From Roseovarius sp. M141 (lineage in GTDB: Bacteria > Pseudomonadota > Alphaproteobacteria > Rhodobacterales > Rhodobacteraceae), in the NCBI RefSeq assembly GCF_024355225.1, contig NZ_VCNH01000008.1:248001-312000 (forward strand): DNA of 64,000 bases. The letters are read 5' to 3'. Position 1 is the first letter of the stretch. Each line of letters opens with the position of its first letter. Below, one piece after another: positions 9,134 through 17,954 of the stretch. The notes beneath the pieces were generated by a model. That model was not told the origin of the DNA. It saw only the letters and a list, made by a program, of their open reading frames with translations, and ran no database searches. The position numbers and the translations under genes were made by a program.

Positions 9134-9868
9134 TTAGGTAGGGGTTGACGGGGCACTGGCTTCACCCAGAAGCAGGAAAAATTCCTTAGAGTGTAAAAAC
9201 GCCGCGCGCTTGACGGCGGCCATGTCCTCGGCCTCTTCGTCCGCGCCCCACAGTTCGGCTTGCCATGCCTCGTCAAGACGCGAGACTTGCCAGAGCGTTG
9301 CGATGTCCCGTGCATCTGCCTCTGCCGCCAGCCCGATGATCAGCGATCCCGACAACGCCACCAGATCATGCAGCGCGGCAAGAGCGAACGGATCGTGCGC
9401 ATGGACACGCGCGCGCAATGCGGCCAGCGCCGCAGGATCCTGCGCCTCGGGCATTACGCCCGTGACCGGGCGTAGCCGCACGCCCAGCGCCGAATCGGCC
9501 CAATCCAGCAACGGATCCCATTCCTCGGACTGGCGCAGGACCAGTTCCTGCGGGTTGGTGGCGCGGTAGCACAGCAGATCCGTCCCGCCATAGGCGGCGA
9601 TCATGTCGGCCACTTCGCCGTGCTGATGTGCGACCTTGTCGATGGCGGCATTGGCCGAGCGGGTCATCGGCATGGCGCGCGGATCTATCCGCTCGCCCAC
9701 GGCGTCCCACTCGGCGGCGATGGCAGCAGCCAGCGCGCGGGTCGGCACGGCCAGCGGCATCTTTGCCGGTGTTTTCACCGCGCGGCCATCCAGCGCGATG
9801 CCATAGCCCGTTTCCGCTTCGGTAACGGTCGCGCCCGTCCAGAACCTCTTGGCGGCCCACTCGGTCAT
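9134..9868 (-). CDS. ATP12 family F1-ATPase assembly chaperone
   Basis: 244 residues from the ATG at 9868, which overlaps the stop of the upstream HAD gene. It matches the alphaproteobacterial ATP12 family (MTEWAAKRFWTGATV start, then GYGIALDGRAVKTPAK). The mitochondrial homologue holds the F1 alpha subunit before assembly with beta; the bacterial role is presumed similar. The conserved acidic segments EEWDPLLDW and LSGSLIIGLA are present. It is the last gene of a four-gene minus-strand overlap chain beginning at crcB. The F1 subunit genes are not in the window, while the F0 genes are 25 kb away. Confidence 0.88.
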   Translation of the reverse strand: MTEWAAKRFWTGATVTEAETGYGIALDGRAVKTPAKMPLAVPTRALAAAIAAEWDAVGERIDPRAMPMTRSANAAIDKVAHQHGEVADMIAAYGGTDLLCYRATNPQELVLRQSEEWDPLLDWADSALGVRLRPVTGVMPEAQDPAALAALRARVHAHDPFALAALHDLVALSGSLIIGLAAEADARDIATLWQVSRLDEAWQAELWGADEEAEDMAAVKRAAFLHSKEFFLLLGEASAPSTPT

Positions 9869-10545
9869 GCCGGCACGCCCCACATTTGCGCAAGGCAGCC
9901 GGGCAGATCGGCCCAACCGGTCAACATGTGGTCGGCCCGCAGATCGGCGGCGGGGTGATATCCCCATTCAACGCCGATGCAGCGCAGACCGGCCGCGCGG
10001 GCCATGTCCATATCGTATGTCGTGTCCCCGATCATCACCGCATCGCGCGGGTCTGTCCCCGTCTCGGCCAGCGCGGTGTGCAGCATGGCCGGGTGAGGTT
10101 TTGACGGGTGATGATCGGCGACCTGCTCTGTGACAAACAGGCCATTCAGGCCGTGCCCCTCCAGCAGTTTGTCCAGCCCGCGACGCGATTTGCCGGTGGC
10201 GACACCCAGCAGCAGATCATTCCGCGCGGCCAGCGCCTCCAGCATGCCGCGCGTGCCGGGAAACAACGGCGAGGATTGCGCCGCGCCCGCCTGCGCGCGC
10301 AGGCCCATGTAGCTGCGCTTGTACCCTTCGACGAGGGCATCATGCGCAGCTGGCCCAAGATCCGGTGCAAGCCGCGCCATCGCCACATCCAGCGACAGCC
10401 CGATAATGCCTATGATCGCCGCGCGGTCAGGCACGGGTGCGCCAACCTCGGCAAAGGCGTGGTGCATGGACGCGACGATATCGCCCTGACTGTCGACCAG
10501 CGTACCATCCACGTCGAAAATGATCAGGCGCAGCGGTGCCGTCAT
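9865..10545 (-). CDS. HAD-superfamily hydrolase, phosphoglycolate phosphatase-like
   Basis: 226 residues starting at 10545, where the ATG overlaps the stop of the pseudouridine synthase gene. HAD motif I is FDVDGTLVDS (10-19) with nucleophile D11 and acid D13; motif II is ATGKS; the lysine lies in the HHPSKPHP segment, and motif IV is GDTTYDMDMA. A helical cap of subclass I lies between motifs I and II. It belongs with Gph/PpaX-type phosphatases. The substrate is not certain from sequence alone. An open frame extending 105 codons further upstream is only the shadow of the neighbouring gene. Confidence 0.87.
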   Translation of the reverse strand: MTAPLRLIIFDVDGTLVDSQGDIVASMHHAFAEVGAPVPDRAAIIGIIGLSLDVAMARLAPDLGPAAHDALVEGYKRSYMGLRAQAGAAQSSPLFPGTRGMLEALAARNDLLLGVATGKSRRGLDKLLEGHGLNGLFVTEQVADHHPSKPHPAMLHTALAETGTDPRDAVMIGDTTYDMDMARAAGLRCIGVEWGYHPAADLRADHMLTGWADLPGCLAQMWGVPA

Positions 10546-11585
10546 TCCAGTCCCTCGAACGGATCGGCGGGCACGTCGGCGGGCGACCATTGGAAGGTGT
10601 CCCAGGTATGCTGCATATGCGCTGGCAGCGGCGCGGTCAGATGCAACATCGCGCGCGTCACCGGATGCTCGATCTTCAGCGAGCGGGCATGCAGATGCAG
10701 CTTCTTGCTGATGTCGCCGCCCAGTTGCGCGCCCCAGCCATCGCCCAGGTTTTCCTGCCCCGAACCGCCATATTTGCCATCGCCAACCACCGGATGCCCC
10801 AGCTCGGCCATATGCGCACGCAATTGATGGGTGCGGCCCGTAACCGGCACCAAGGCGCACCAGGATGCCCGCGCGCCCACCGCCTCCAGCACTGCGTAAT
10901 CGGTGGTGGCGTGTTTCGCGCCGGGGGTGTCCTCGACATCGCGCGGATGCAGGGCGTGCATCTTTTCGCCCTCGCCCTTGGCGCCGTGGCCGAGCGCCTT
11001 GACCAGACCGAACTTGATCGTGCCCATGCGCGGCGTCGGCACACCGGCAACGGCGGCCCAGTACAGCTTGCGGGTGTTGCGATGGCGGAACGCGGCGGTC
11101 AGCCCCTTGGCCGCCTCGCGCGTGCGGGCCAGCACCAGAACGCCGGAGGTATCCTTGTCCAGCCGGTGCACCAGCCGCGGCTTTTCTTCCATGCCAAAGC
11201 GCAGGGCCTCGGCCAGACCATCAACATGGCGCGTCTGTTTCGAGCCGCCCTGCACCGGCAACCCCGGCGGCTTGTTCAGCGCGATCACGTGATCGTCACG
11301 GTAGATCACGCAGGCGCGGATCATCGCCGCGTCGGCATCGGTGACGTGGGCGCGCGCCCGCGCGTTTGCCTCGGCCGGGTCGGGCAGCGGCGGGATGCGG
11401 ACGGCCTGCCCCACCTCCAGCCGCGTCGCGGCCTTGACCCGACCGCCATCGACGCGCAGGTCGCCCTTGCGGCACATCTTCTCGATACGGCCCTGCTGCA
11501 AATGCGGAAACTGGCGACGCAACCAGCGGTCCAACCGCTGATCCGTGTCGTCCTTTGATACATAGATCGTCTGAACGCCGCTCAT
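10542..11585 (-). CDS. RluA/RluC-family pseudouridine synthase
   Basis: 347 residues from the ATG at 11585, which overlaps the crcB stop. An S4 RNA-binding domain occupies about residues 10-75 (DDTDQRLDRWLRRQF), followed by the catalytic domain with HRLDKDTSG, whose first aspartate is the nucleophile of RluA-type enzymes. The length and domain order fit RluC/RluD, which modify 23S rRNA uridines; RluC-like is the more usual call in this neighbourhood. The C-terminal segment HTWDTFQWSPADVPADPFEGLE is longer than in enterobacterial RluC. The target uridines cannot be read from sequence. Confidence 0.9.
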   Translation of the reverse strand: MSGVQTIYVSKDDTDQRLDRWLRRQFPHLQQGRIEKMCRKGDLRVDGGRVKAATRLEVGQAVRIPPLPDPAEANARARAHVTDADAAMIRACVIYRDDHVIALNKPPGLPVQGGSKQTRHVDGLAEALRFGMEEKPRLVHRLDKDTSGVLVLARTREAAKGLTAAFRHRNTRKLYWAAVAGVPTPRMGTIKFGLVKALGHGAKGEGEKMHALHPRDVEDTPGAKHATTDYAVLEAVGARASWCALVPVTGRTHQLRAHMAELGHPVVGDGKYGGSGQENLGDGWGAQLGGDISKKLHLHARSLKIEHPVTRAMLHLTAPLPAHMQHTWDTFQWSPADVPADPFEGLE

Positions 11586-11959
11586 GCCAGCACACCCCGC
11601 ATTAACCATAATCCCAGCGCCAAGGCGCCAATCGACAGTCCCACTGACAGCGCGACATACAGCAGCGCCATGGCGAATTCCCCCAGTTCGATAAGAGTCA
11701 GCACCTCGAGCGAGAACGCCGAAAAGGTGGTGAACCCACCCAGAATACCGGTCATCACGAACGGGTTAAGGGCCTCATGTCCGCGCTCCAGCGACCAGAC
11801 GGCAAACGCGCCCATCAGGAACGATCCGATGACATTGACCGACATCACGGCCAGCGGTAAGTTGGGTATTGCCATGCGCGCAAGCCACAGCCCAGCGCCA
11901 AAACGCAGGCTGGCGCCGATGGCACCGCCCAGAGCCACGTGAAGAAAGGTCATGAACAT
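11582..11959 (-). CDS. crcB: Fluoride ion exporter CrcB/Fluc
   Basis: 125 residues with four membrane segments, the normal size for a Fluc channel subunit, which works as an antiparallel dimer. Typical motifs are GGAIGASLRF (11-20), VNVIGSFLMG (41-50) and GGFTTFSAFSLE (73-84), holding the asparagine, the central sodium-site residues and the phenylalanine box. ATG 11959 and ATG 11953 (MTFLHVALGG) are both plausible starts. It heads the crcB-RluC-HAD-ATP12 chain. No fluoride riboswitch is obvious in the 130 bases before it. Confidence 0.93.
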   Translation of the reverse strand: MFMTFLHVALGGAIGASLRFGAGLWLARMAIPNLPLAVMSVNVIGSFLMGAFAVWSLERGHEALNPFVMTGILGGFTTFSAFSLEVLTLIELGEFAMALLYVALSVGLSIGALALGLWLMRGVLA

Positions 11960-12088
11960 GGCCGCTCTGTCGCGCGGCGCCCCGCCATTGTCAAGCGCGC
12001 GGGCGGCACCCCACATGCACAAAGCTCTTGTCTGTCGGCGCATGTGATCGCTAACATAGCCGCTGTGACATAAAAATGAGGCCGCCCC

Positions 12089-13366
12089 GTGACCGATAAT
12101 TCCGCAACGCTCTTGCGCCGCCTGTTTGACCGCGCGGTCGAGGTCGCCGACCCGATGCAAAGCCTGGCCACCTCCCTGCCGCCCCGCCCCGCCGGGCGCG
12201 TTCTGGTGGTCGGGGCGGGCAAGGCGTCGGCTCGCATGGCCGAGGCGGTCGAGGCCGAATGGGGCCCCTGCGAGGGGCTGGTCATCACCCGCTACGGCTA
12301 TGGTCGGCCCTGCAAGGGCGTGCGCATCGTCGAGGCGGCCCATCCGGTGCCGGACGCCGCCGGGCTGGCAGCCACCACCGATATGATGGCGCTACTGCAC
12401 GGCGCCGGCGAAGACGATTTCGTGCTGGCGCTGATCTCGGGCGGGGCGTCGGCGCTGCTGGTCGCCCCGGCCGGCACCATCACGCTGGCCGAAAAGCAGG
12501 CGGTCAATCAGGCGCTGCTGGCCTCGGGCGCGCCCATCGGGCAGATGAACATGGTGCGCAAGCATCTGAGCCGCGTCAAAGGCGGGCGGCTGGCCGCCGC
12601 CGCCCATCCTGCGCCTATGCTGGCACTGCTGATATCGGACGTGCCGGGGGACGATCCGGCGATGATCGGATCGGGACCGACCGTGGGCGAAGGCAGCACA
12701 CCACAGGACGCGCTGGCGATTCTCGACCGTTACGGCATCGACATTCCCGCATCCGTGCGCACCGCATTGACGGGGCCGGGCGATGCGGTCCCTCCGGGTG
12801 ATTCCCGCCTCTCGCATGTGCAGAACGTCATGTACGCCGCACCGTCTCAATCGCTGGCCGCCGCTGCCGAACTGGCCCGCACCGAAGGGCTGGACGCCCG
12901 GATCGGTGCAGACGATCTGGAGGGCGAGGCGCGCGAGGTCGCCGCCCTGCACGCGCAGCAGGCACTGGAGGTTCAGGCCGACATGGCACCGGGCAACGCG
13001 CCCATCCTTCTGCTCACCGGGGGCGAGTTGACGGTGACGCGGCGCGGAAATGGCATCGGCGGACCCAATGCCGAATATGCGCTGGCACTGGCCATTGCGC
13101 TGAACGGCGCGCCGGGCATCAGCGCCATCGCCTGCGATACCGACGGCGTCGACGGCGCCGCCGAAGTCGCCGGTGCCCAAGTCGGCCCGGACACCTTGCC
13201 CAGCGCCGCGCAGCGCGGCGTCGACCCCGCCGATGCTCTGGCACAGAATGACGCCCACAGCTTTTTCGGGGCACTGGGCGCGCAGGTCGTGACCGGCCCG
13301 ACGCTGACCAACGTCAACGATTTTCGCGCCATCCTGATCCAGCCGCGCCGCTCAGAGGCAGCTTGA
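12089..13366 (+). CDS. Glycerate 2-kinase / hydroxypyruvate reductase family (MOFRL)
   Basis: 425 residues, the size of GckA/TtuD proteins. These convert D-glycerate to 2-phosphoglycerate in the serine cycle and in tartrate or glyoxylate use; older names call them hydroxypyruvate reductase. The N-terminal glycerate kinase domain includes VVGAGKASARMAEAVE, SGGASALL and MNMVRKHLSRVKGGRLA, and the MOFRL domain ends in TGPTLTNVNDFRAILI. The start is GTG 12089: an ATG 13 bases upstream is out of frame and opens only a seven-codon ORF. It is divergent from crcB. Confidence 0.92.
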   Translation: MTDNSATLLRRLFDRAVEVADPMQSLATSLPPRPAGRVLVVGAGKASARMAEAVEAEWGPCEGLVITRYGYGRPCKGVRIVEAAHPVPDAAGLAATTDMMALLHGAGEDDFVLALISGGASALLVAPAGTITLAEKQAVNQALLASGAPIGQMNMVRKHLSRVKGGRLAAAAHPAPMLALLISDVPGDDPAMIGSGPTVGEGSTPQDALAILDRYGIDIPASVRTALTGPGDAVPPGDSRLSHVQNVMYAAPSQSLAAAAELARTEGLDARIGADDLEGEAREVAALHAQQALEVQADMAPGNAPILLLTGGELTVTRRGNGIGGPNAEYALALAIALNGAPGISAIACDTDGVDGAAEVAGAQVGPDTLPSAAQRGVDPADALAQNDAHSFFGALGAQVVTGPTLTNVNDFRAILIQPRRSEAA

Positions 13367-13471
13367 AAATGCCCGGTGCTGCGCTATCCTCACTCGGTTG
13401 AACCTTGCGGGGCAAGCCAACCGGCATATCGCGGGGTCAGTTCCGACCGTAGACAAAAGGACATCACCGCC

Positions 13472-13861
13472 ATGAGACGTCGCTTTTTCTTCAACGCCGC
13501 CGCGCTCTGCGTGCTCGCACTGAGCAGCTTGGGTGCGTCTGCCTTTGCTCAGGAAACCAGAATGAGCGCCGACGAGATCGCGCGCCTCCTGTCGGGCAAC
13601 ACCGTCGAAGGACAGTGGGACGGGACTGCCTATAAATCCTATTTCGCCCCCGATGGAACGACAATCTTCGTCCCCGCGAACGCCGACCCCCTGACAGGCA
13701 AGTGGCGCGTCAACCCGGAAAGCCATCAATATGAGAGCTTTTTCGACGCAGTCGGCTGGACCGGATACACTGTGCTGCACACCGATGCAGGCTTTGCCTG
13801 GGTGATGGACGGCAAGGCCTATCCGTTTCACGTCCTTGAAGGGCGCGACCTGCCGTTCTGA
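13472..13861 (+). CDS. Secreted hypothetical protein
   Basis: 129 residues from the ATG at 13472, which follows AAAAGGA. A Sec signal peptide covers about residues 1-28 (MRRRFFFNAAALCVLALSSL, then GASAFAQ with cleavage after AFA). The mature part is about 100 residues, without cysteines, and has several aromatic turns (WDGTAYKSYF, GKWRVNPESHQYESFF). This pattern resembles small periplasmic proteins of Rhodobacteraceae, but I know no function. The open frame extends 32 codons upstream, but that part is not protein-like. Confidence 0.8.
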   Translation: MRRRFFFNAAALCVLALSSLGASAFAQETRMSADEIARLLSGNTVEGQWDGTAYKSYFAPDGTTIFVPANADPLTGKWRVNPESHQYESFFDAVGWTGYTVLHTDAGFAWVMDGKAYPFHVLEGRDLPF

Positions 13862-13881
13862 ACGCTGGGCACCCCCGCCTG

Positions 13882-14436
13882 CTATCCCGCCCAGTCCATC
13901 AGCGAAATCTGCGTATCGCCATAACGGCGCTGGTCGCGCAGGGTGCAGCCGGTTGGCGGGGTGATCGCTGCGCTTTCCTCCCACACGATCAGGGCGCCGG
14001 GGGCCAGCCAGCCACCGGCGATCACGGCGCCCAGTGCCACCTCGCCCAGACCGCGGCCATAGGGTGGGTCCATGAACACCAGCGTCACGGGCGCGCCCGA
14101 GACAGGGCCAAGACGCCCGACATCACGGCGCAGCACCGTTGCGCGATCCGCCATGCCCGTCAGGCGGATGTTCTGATCCAGCAAACCCAGCGCGGTGCGC
14201 CCATTTTCCACAAAACGGGCCGATGTCGCGCCGCGCGACAGCGCCTCCAGCCCCAGCGCACCCGTACCGGCAAAGAGGTCCAGCACCTCGGCATCCTCGA
14301 CCACGCCCAATCCCGTCAGAACGCTGAACAGGCTTTCGCGCACCCGGTCGGACGTGGGGCGCAGCTGCGCGGCGGCGTCGCCCTTGCCCAGCGCGGCCAG
14401 GCGGCGGCCGCGCGCCTCTCCGGCGATGATCCTCAC
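13882..14436 (-). CDS. rsmD: 16S rRNA (guanine-966-N2)-methyltransferase RsmD
   Basis: 184 residues. The start MRIIAGEARGRRL is the family's conserved opening, and LRPTSDRVRESLFSVL follows. The S-adenosylmethionine loop is DLFAGTGALGLEALSRG, and the catalytic N-methyltransferase motif is MDPPYG. RsmD methylates G966 of 16S rRNA in the assembled 30S subunit. Its ATG overlaps the stop of the FAD reductase gene, so the two minus-strand genes are probably co-translated. Confidence 0.95.
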   Translation of the reverse strand: MRIIAGEARGRRLAALGKGDAAAQLRPTSDRVRESLFSVLTGLGVVEDAEVLDLFAGTGALGLEALSRGATSARFVENGRTALGLLDQNIRLTGMADRATVLRRDVGRLGPVSGAPVTLVFMDPPYGRGLGEVALGAVIAGGWLAPGALIVWEESAAITPPTGCTLRDQRRYGDTQISLMDWAG

Positions 14437-15641
14437 TTCAGCAAAGATTTGAGGTCGGTTTCGGGATCCGTCACGGCGTCAGGCGACGGCGATTTTCCAG
14501 CATCGATCAGCCGTTTTCCCACCATGTAGGCGCGCGGCTCGTTCATCGCATCCACAGCCAGCAGGCGATCGCCCGCGTAATACCAGAACGACGCCGAGCC
14601 TTCGCTGCTGCCGGGTCGCGCGATAATGCGGTCATAGCCCACATTCAGCCCGGCGATCTGCAACTTGACGTCATACTGATCCGACCAGAACCACGGCTGC
14701 GGCACATATACCTTGCCCGCGCCCATGATGTTGTCCGCAACGCATTCGGCCATGTCGATAGCGTTCGGCACGCTTTCCAGACGCAACCGCCCTTCGCCAT
14801 GCGGGAAGGACGCACAATCGCCCGCTGCCCAGATCGCCGGATCGCTGGTGCGGCCCTGCGCATCCACCTTGATGCCATTGTCGATCTCCAGACCCGCCGC
14901 CTCGGCCAGTGCGGTGCCGGGTGCGATGCCAACCCCGACGATGACGAAATCCACCTCGATTTCGGTCCCGTCACTCAGCCGCGCGCCGGAAACATGCCCC
15001 TCGCCCAGCAACCGGTCCAGCCCCACACCTTCGCGAATATCGACGCCGTTCTCGCGGTGCAGCGCGCGAAAGAAATCCGACGTCTCCGGGGCCGCGACCC
15101 GTTGCAGGATCCGCTCGGCCATCTCGACCAGCGTGACGTTCAGGCCCTTCTTGGCCGCAACCGCCGCCGCCTCCAGCCCGATATAACCGCCACCGACGAT
15201 CAGAACCTTCGCGCCGGGGCCAAACCGCGGTTCCATCGCATCCACATCGGTCAGATCGCGCACCACATGCACGCCCTCCAGAGCGCCGCCAATAGCAGCA
15301 GGCAGGCGCCGGGGCGCCGACCCCGTGGTCAGCACAAGCGTGTCAAAAGGCACCACCTCATCCCCGATATGCACCTGCCGCGTGGCAGGGTCTATCCGAT
15401 CCACCCGTGTGCCCAGACGCAGATCAACACGCACCTCCGCGTAATAACTCAACGGACGCAGATAGAGCCGCTCCAGATCCATATCCCCCAGCAGATACGC
15501 CTTGGACAGCGGTGGGCGCTGGTAGGGCGGCGACGTCTCTTCACCGATCAGCGTGATCGTGCCCTCATGCCCGTTCTTGCGCAAACGTGCGACCAGCGAC
15601 GCACCCGCCTGCCCCGCACCGATGACCACGATATTCGACAT
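14433..15641 (-). CDS. FAD-dependent ferredoxin-reductase-type oxidoreductase
   Basis: 402 residues from the ATG at 15641 behind AGGAG; an open extension of 30 codons lacks a good start. Two Rossmann motifs are visible: GAGQAGASLVARLRKNG near the N terminus for FAD, and VGGGYIGLEAAAVAAKKG in the middle for NAD(P)H. The FAD-ribityl motif is WAAGDCASF. This order is typical of the reductase components of Rieske oxygenase and P450 systems (FdR/ThcD family). No ferredoxin or oxygenase partner is adjacent, so its electron acceptor is unknown. Confidence 0.9.
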   Translation of the reverse strand: MSNIVVIGAGQAGASLVARLRKNGHEGTITLIGEETSPPYQRPPLSKAYLLGDMDLERLYLRPLSYYAEVRVDLRLGTRVDRIDPATRQVHIGDEVVPFDTLVLTTGSAPRRLPAAIGGALEGVHVVRDLTDVDAMEPRFGPGAKVLIVGGGYIGLEAAAVAAKKGLNVTLVEMAERILQRVAAPETSDFFRALHRENGVDIREGVGLDRLLGEGHVSGARLSDGTEIEVDFVIVGVGIAPGTALAEAAGLEIDNGIKVDAQGRTSDPAIWAAGDCASFPHGEGRLRLESVPNAIDMAECVADNIMGAGKVYVPQPWFWSDQYDVKLQIAGLNVGYDRIIARPGSSEGSASFWYYAGDRLLAVDAMNEPRAYMVGKRLIDAGKSPSPDAVTDPETDLKSLLK

Positions 15642-15747
15642 GTCCCGCTCCTGTCCGCTTGGGGCGCCAGTACTTTTCATTGGCTCAGCCAGCACATAGC
15701 CTATATCGATTGGCCATATCAGTGCAATCAACAGTCAGGATGCGATC

Positions 15748-16236
15748 ATGTCCATTTCCAAGGGCGACAAACTGCCCACCGCCACCCTCACCCGCCTTGG
15801 CGCAGACGGCCCAGAACCTGTCGATCTGGCAGCCCAGACAGCCGGCCGCAAGGTGGTGATCTTTGCCGTTCCGGGGGCCTATACCGGCGTTTGCACCACC
15901 GCACACGTGCCCAGTTTCGTGCGCACCGCAGACCAATTCGCCGCCAAAGGCGTGGACGAGATCATCTGCATCTCGGTCAATGACCCCTTCGTCATGGGCG
16001 CATGGGGCGAGGCGACAGGCGCCACCGCCGCCGGCATCACCATGCTGGGCGACGCCGAAAGCACCTTCACCAAGGCGATGGGCATGGACTTCACCGCCCC
16101 CCCGGCCGGCCTGATCGACCGCTCAAAGCGCTACGCGATGCTGGTCGAGGATGGTACCGTCACGCTGCTCCACGAAGAGGAAAACCCGGGCCTGTGTAAC
16201 GTATCCGCAGGCGAGGCTCTCCTGGAAGCGATGTAA
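15748..16236 (+). CDS. Peroxiredoxin, Prx5 type
   Basis: 162 residues. The peroxidatic cysteine is C49 in VPGAYTGVCT, the PxxxTxxC motif of peroxiredoxins. A second cysteine near residue 150 (NPGLCNVS) lies where human PRDX5 has its resolving cysteine, so an atypical two-cysteine mechanism is possible. It reduces hydrogen peroxide and organic peroxides in the cytoplasm. It is divergent from the FAD reductase with 106 bases between starts, so a shared control region is possible. Confidence 0.93.
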   Translation: MSISKGDKLPTATLTRLGADGPEPVDLAAQTAGRKVVIFAVPGAYTGVCTTAHVPSFVRTADQFAAKGVDEIICISVNDPFVMGAWGEATGATAAGITMLGDAESTFTKAMGMDFTAPPAGLIDRSKRYAMLVEDGTVTLLHEEENPGLCNVSAGEALLEAM

Positions 16237-16244
16237 GCGCCCAC

Positions 16245-16264
16245 TCTTCTTGCTGAAAATATCC
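16245..16264 (+). repeat. 20-bp intergenic repeat, copy 1
   Basis: TCTTCTTGCTGAAAATATCC begins ten bases after the peroxiredoxin stop. The identical 20 bases occur at 62611-62630, also in a gap between genes. A dispersed intergenic element or transcript-end signal is likely. Confidence 0.7.
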
Positions 16265-16268
16265 TAAA

Positions 16269-16311
16269 GCGTTTCGCCTTAAACTTGAGACACTCACTTG
16301 AGGCGAAACGC
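16269..16311. repeat. 11-bp perfect inverted repeat
   Basis: GCGTTTCGCCT (16269-16279) is mirrored by AGGCGAAACGC (16301-16311) around a 21-base spacer. The spacer contains ACTTGAG twice. It follows the 20-bp repeat. There is no T-tract on either side, so it is not a classical terminator, although it sits between converging genes. Confidence 0.7.
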
Positions 16312-16419
16312 GCGCAACGCCCCTCTTCTCTTCCCACCAAAAGCGGCGGCGTCTACCATCCGCGCCGCCGCTTGCAAAACCACCCCGAAAATTCGCGAAT
16401 TTTCGCCCGCGCGCCGCTG

Positions 16420-16716
16420 TCAGCCCGCCAGAATATCCATTTTACGTGCCAGTTTCGCGTCCAGCGCGCTCAACCCGTCGACATCATGCGTGCTCAACGT
16501 CACCGAAACCTTGTTATAGACGTTGCTCCACTCGGGATGGTGGTTCCATTTTTCGGCCCAGACGCCGGCGCGCACCATCCAGCCCAGCGCCTCTGTGAAA
16601 TCTGCGAACTTGAACTCCTTGGTAATCGCATCGCGCCCGTCAACCAGGCTCCATCCCTCGTTCAGCAGAGGGTCGATCATGGTCGTACGCGCGGTATCGC
16701 TGAGCTTCTCGGTCAT
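16420..16716 (-). CDS. phhB: Pterin-4a-carbinolamine dehydratase
   Basis: 98 residues, normal for the PCD/DCoH family. The histidine-rich active site HHPEW near residue 59 and the preceding VWAEKWN are present. It dehydrates 4a-hydroxytetrahydrobiopterin, recycling the pterin cofactor of aromatic amino-acid hydroxylases; in bacteria lacking phenylalanine hydroxylase it may serve molybdopterin or folate metabolism. Its start overlaps the stop of the DUF482 gene. No hydroxylase is in the window. Confidence 0.95.
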   Translation of the reverse strand: MTEKLSDTARTTMIDPLLNEGWSLVDGRDAITKEFKFADFTEALGWMVRAGVWAEKWNHHPEWSNVYNKVSVTLSTHDVDGLSALDAKLARKMDILAG

Positions 16717-17903
16717 TGGTGATCCTCCTTCGGGGTTTTCCTGAACGGCCCGTAGGACGTCAGTATCTCTATATCCTGCTCTACCGCCGCGCCCTCGGCG
16801 CGCAAAAACTGCGCCACCGCTTCGGCAAAACCCGCATCACGGATCCAGTGCAGCGAACGGGTGGGCACGGGCAGGTATCCACGGGCCAGCTTATGCTCGC
16901 CCTGCGCGCCGGCCTCGACCCGGGTCAGGCCATGGGTCAGCGCGTAGTCAATCGCCTGATAGTAACACAGCTCGAAATGCAGGCACGGATGATCCTCGGC
17001 GCAGCCCCAGTAGCGGCCATATAATGCCGATGCACCGATGAAGTTTACCGCACCCGCCACCGGTTGCCCATCCCGCAGCGCAAGGATCAACAGAATGTCA
17101 TCCCGCAAGGTCTGATTCGCGATGTCGAAAAAGGCGCGCGTCAGGTAGGGTGTGCCCCATTTGCGCGCGCCGGTATCCTGATAGAACTGCCAGACCGCGT
17201 CCCAATGCGCGGGCTCTATCGCGTCCCCGGTCAGGTGCACGATCTGCCCGCCGAAATCCTGCGCGATGCGCCGTTCCTTGCGAATATTCTTGCGCTTGCG
17301 CGCACTTAGAACGGCAAGGAATGCGTCAAAATCACCATAGCCGTCGTTCACCCAGTGAAACTGCTGCCCGGTGCGCTGCATCAGGCCCATATCGGCGCCG
17401 GCCCTGGCCTCGTCTTCGGTACAAAAGGTAATGTGCAGCGATGACAGCGCGTTGCCCTCGGCGATCTGCACGGCGCCCTGCATCAGCGCGGCGCGGCCCA
17501 TATCCTGAAACCCCGGACGGGTCAGGAAACGGCGGCCCGTCACCGGCGTGAACGGCACCGCCATCTGCATCTTGGGGTAGTAGCGCCCGCCGGCCCGCTG
17601 ATAGGCATCGCCCCACCCGTGATCAAAGACGTATTCGCCCTGACTGTGCGATTTGGCGTAAAGCGGCGCGCAGGCAATAATCTGCCCGCCCGTCTCGGCA
17701 GTCAGGTATTGCGCCTGCCAGCCAGTGCCGACCCCGACCGAGCCGCTATCCTCCAGCGCCTTGAGAAACCGGTAGGTGGTAAAGGGATCGGCGGGGCGAC
17801 CGCACGCCGCCGCCTCGGGGCAGGCACAGGCGTCCCACGCGGCGGCGGAAATTCCGCTCAGGTCGCCATGGGCGCGGATGGTGATTTCGCTGCCGGTTGT
17901 CAT
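16713..17903 (-). CDS. DUF482 / FemAB-like GNAT-fold protein
   Basis: 396 residues. It belongs to the DUF482 family often named peptidogalycan biosynthesis protein, with a GNAT-like double domain related to FemAB aminoacyltransferases. Visible hallmarks are [19 protein letters not shown] near the start and the C-terminal [19 protein letters not shown]. Substrate and role are unknown in the family. The gene overlaps phhB and follows ugpQ by about 50 bases. Confidence 0.85.
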   Translation of the reverse strand: MTTGSEITIRAHGDLSGISAAAWDACACPEAAACGRPADPFTTYRFLKALEDSGSVGVGTGWQAQYLTAETGGQIIACAPLYAKSHSQGEYVFDHGWGDAYQRAGGRYYPKMQMAVPFTPVTGRRFLTRPGFQDMGRAALMQGAVQIAEGNALSSLHITFCTEDEARAGADMGLMQRTGQQFHWVNDGYGDFDAFLAVLSARKRKNIRKERRIAQDFGGQIVHLTGDAIEPAHWDAVWQFYQDTGARKWGTPYLTRAFFDIANQTLRDDILLILALRDGQPVAGAVNFIGASALYGRYWGCAEDHPCLHFELCYYQAIDYALTHGLTRVEAGAQGEHKLARGYLPVPTRSLHWIRDAGFAEAVAQFLRAEGAAVEQDIEILTSYGPFRKTPKEDHQ

Positions 17904-17954
17904 GGTTTGGTCGCCCCGCTGCCCCGGCTTAACCTGTGCCTTCCGGTGCGCAAT

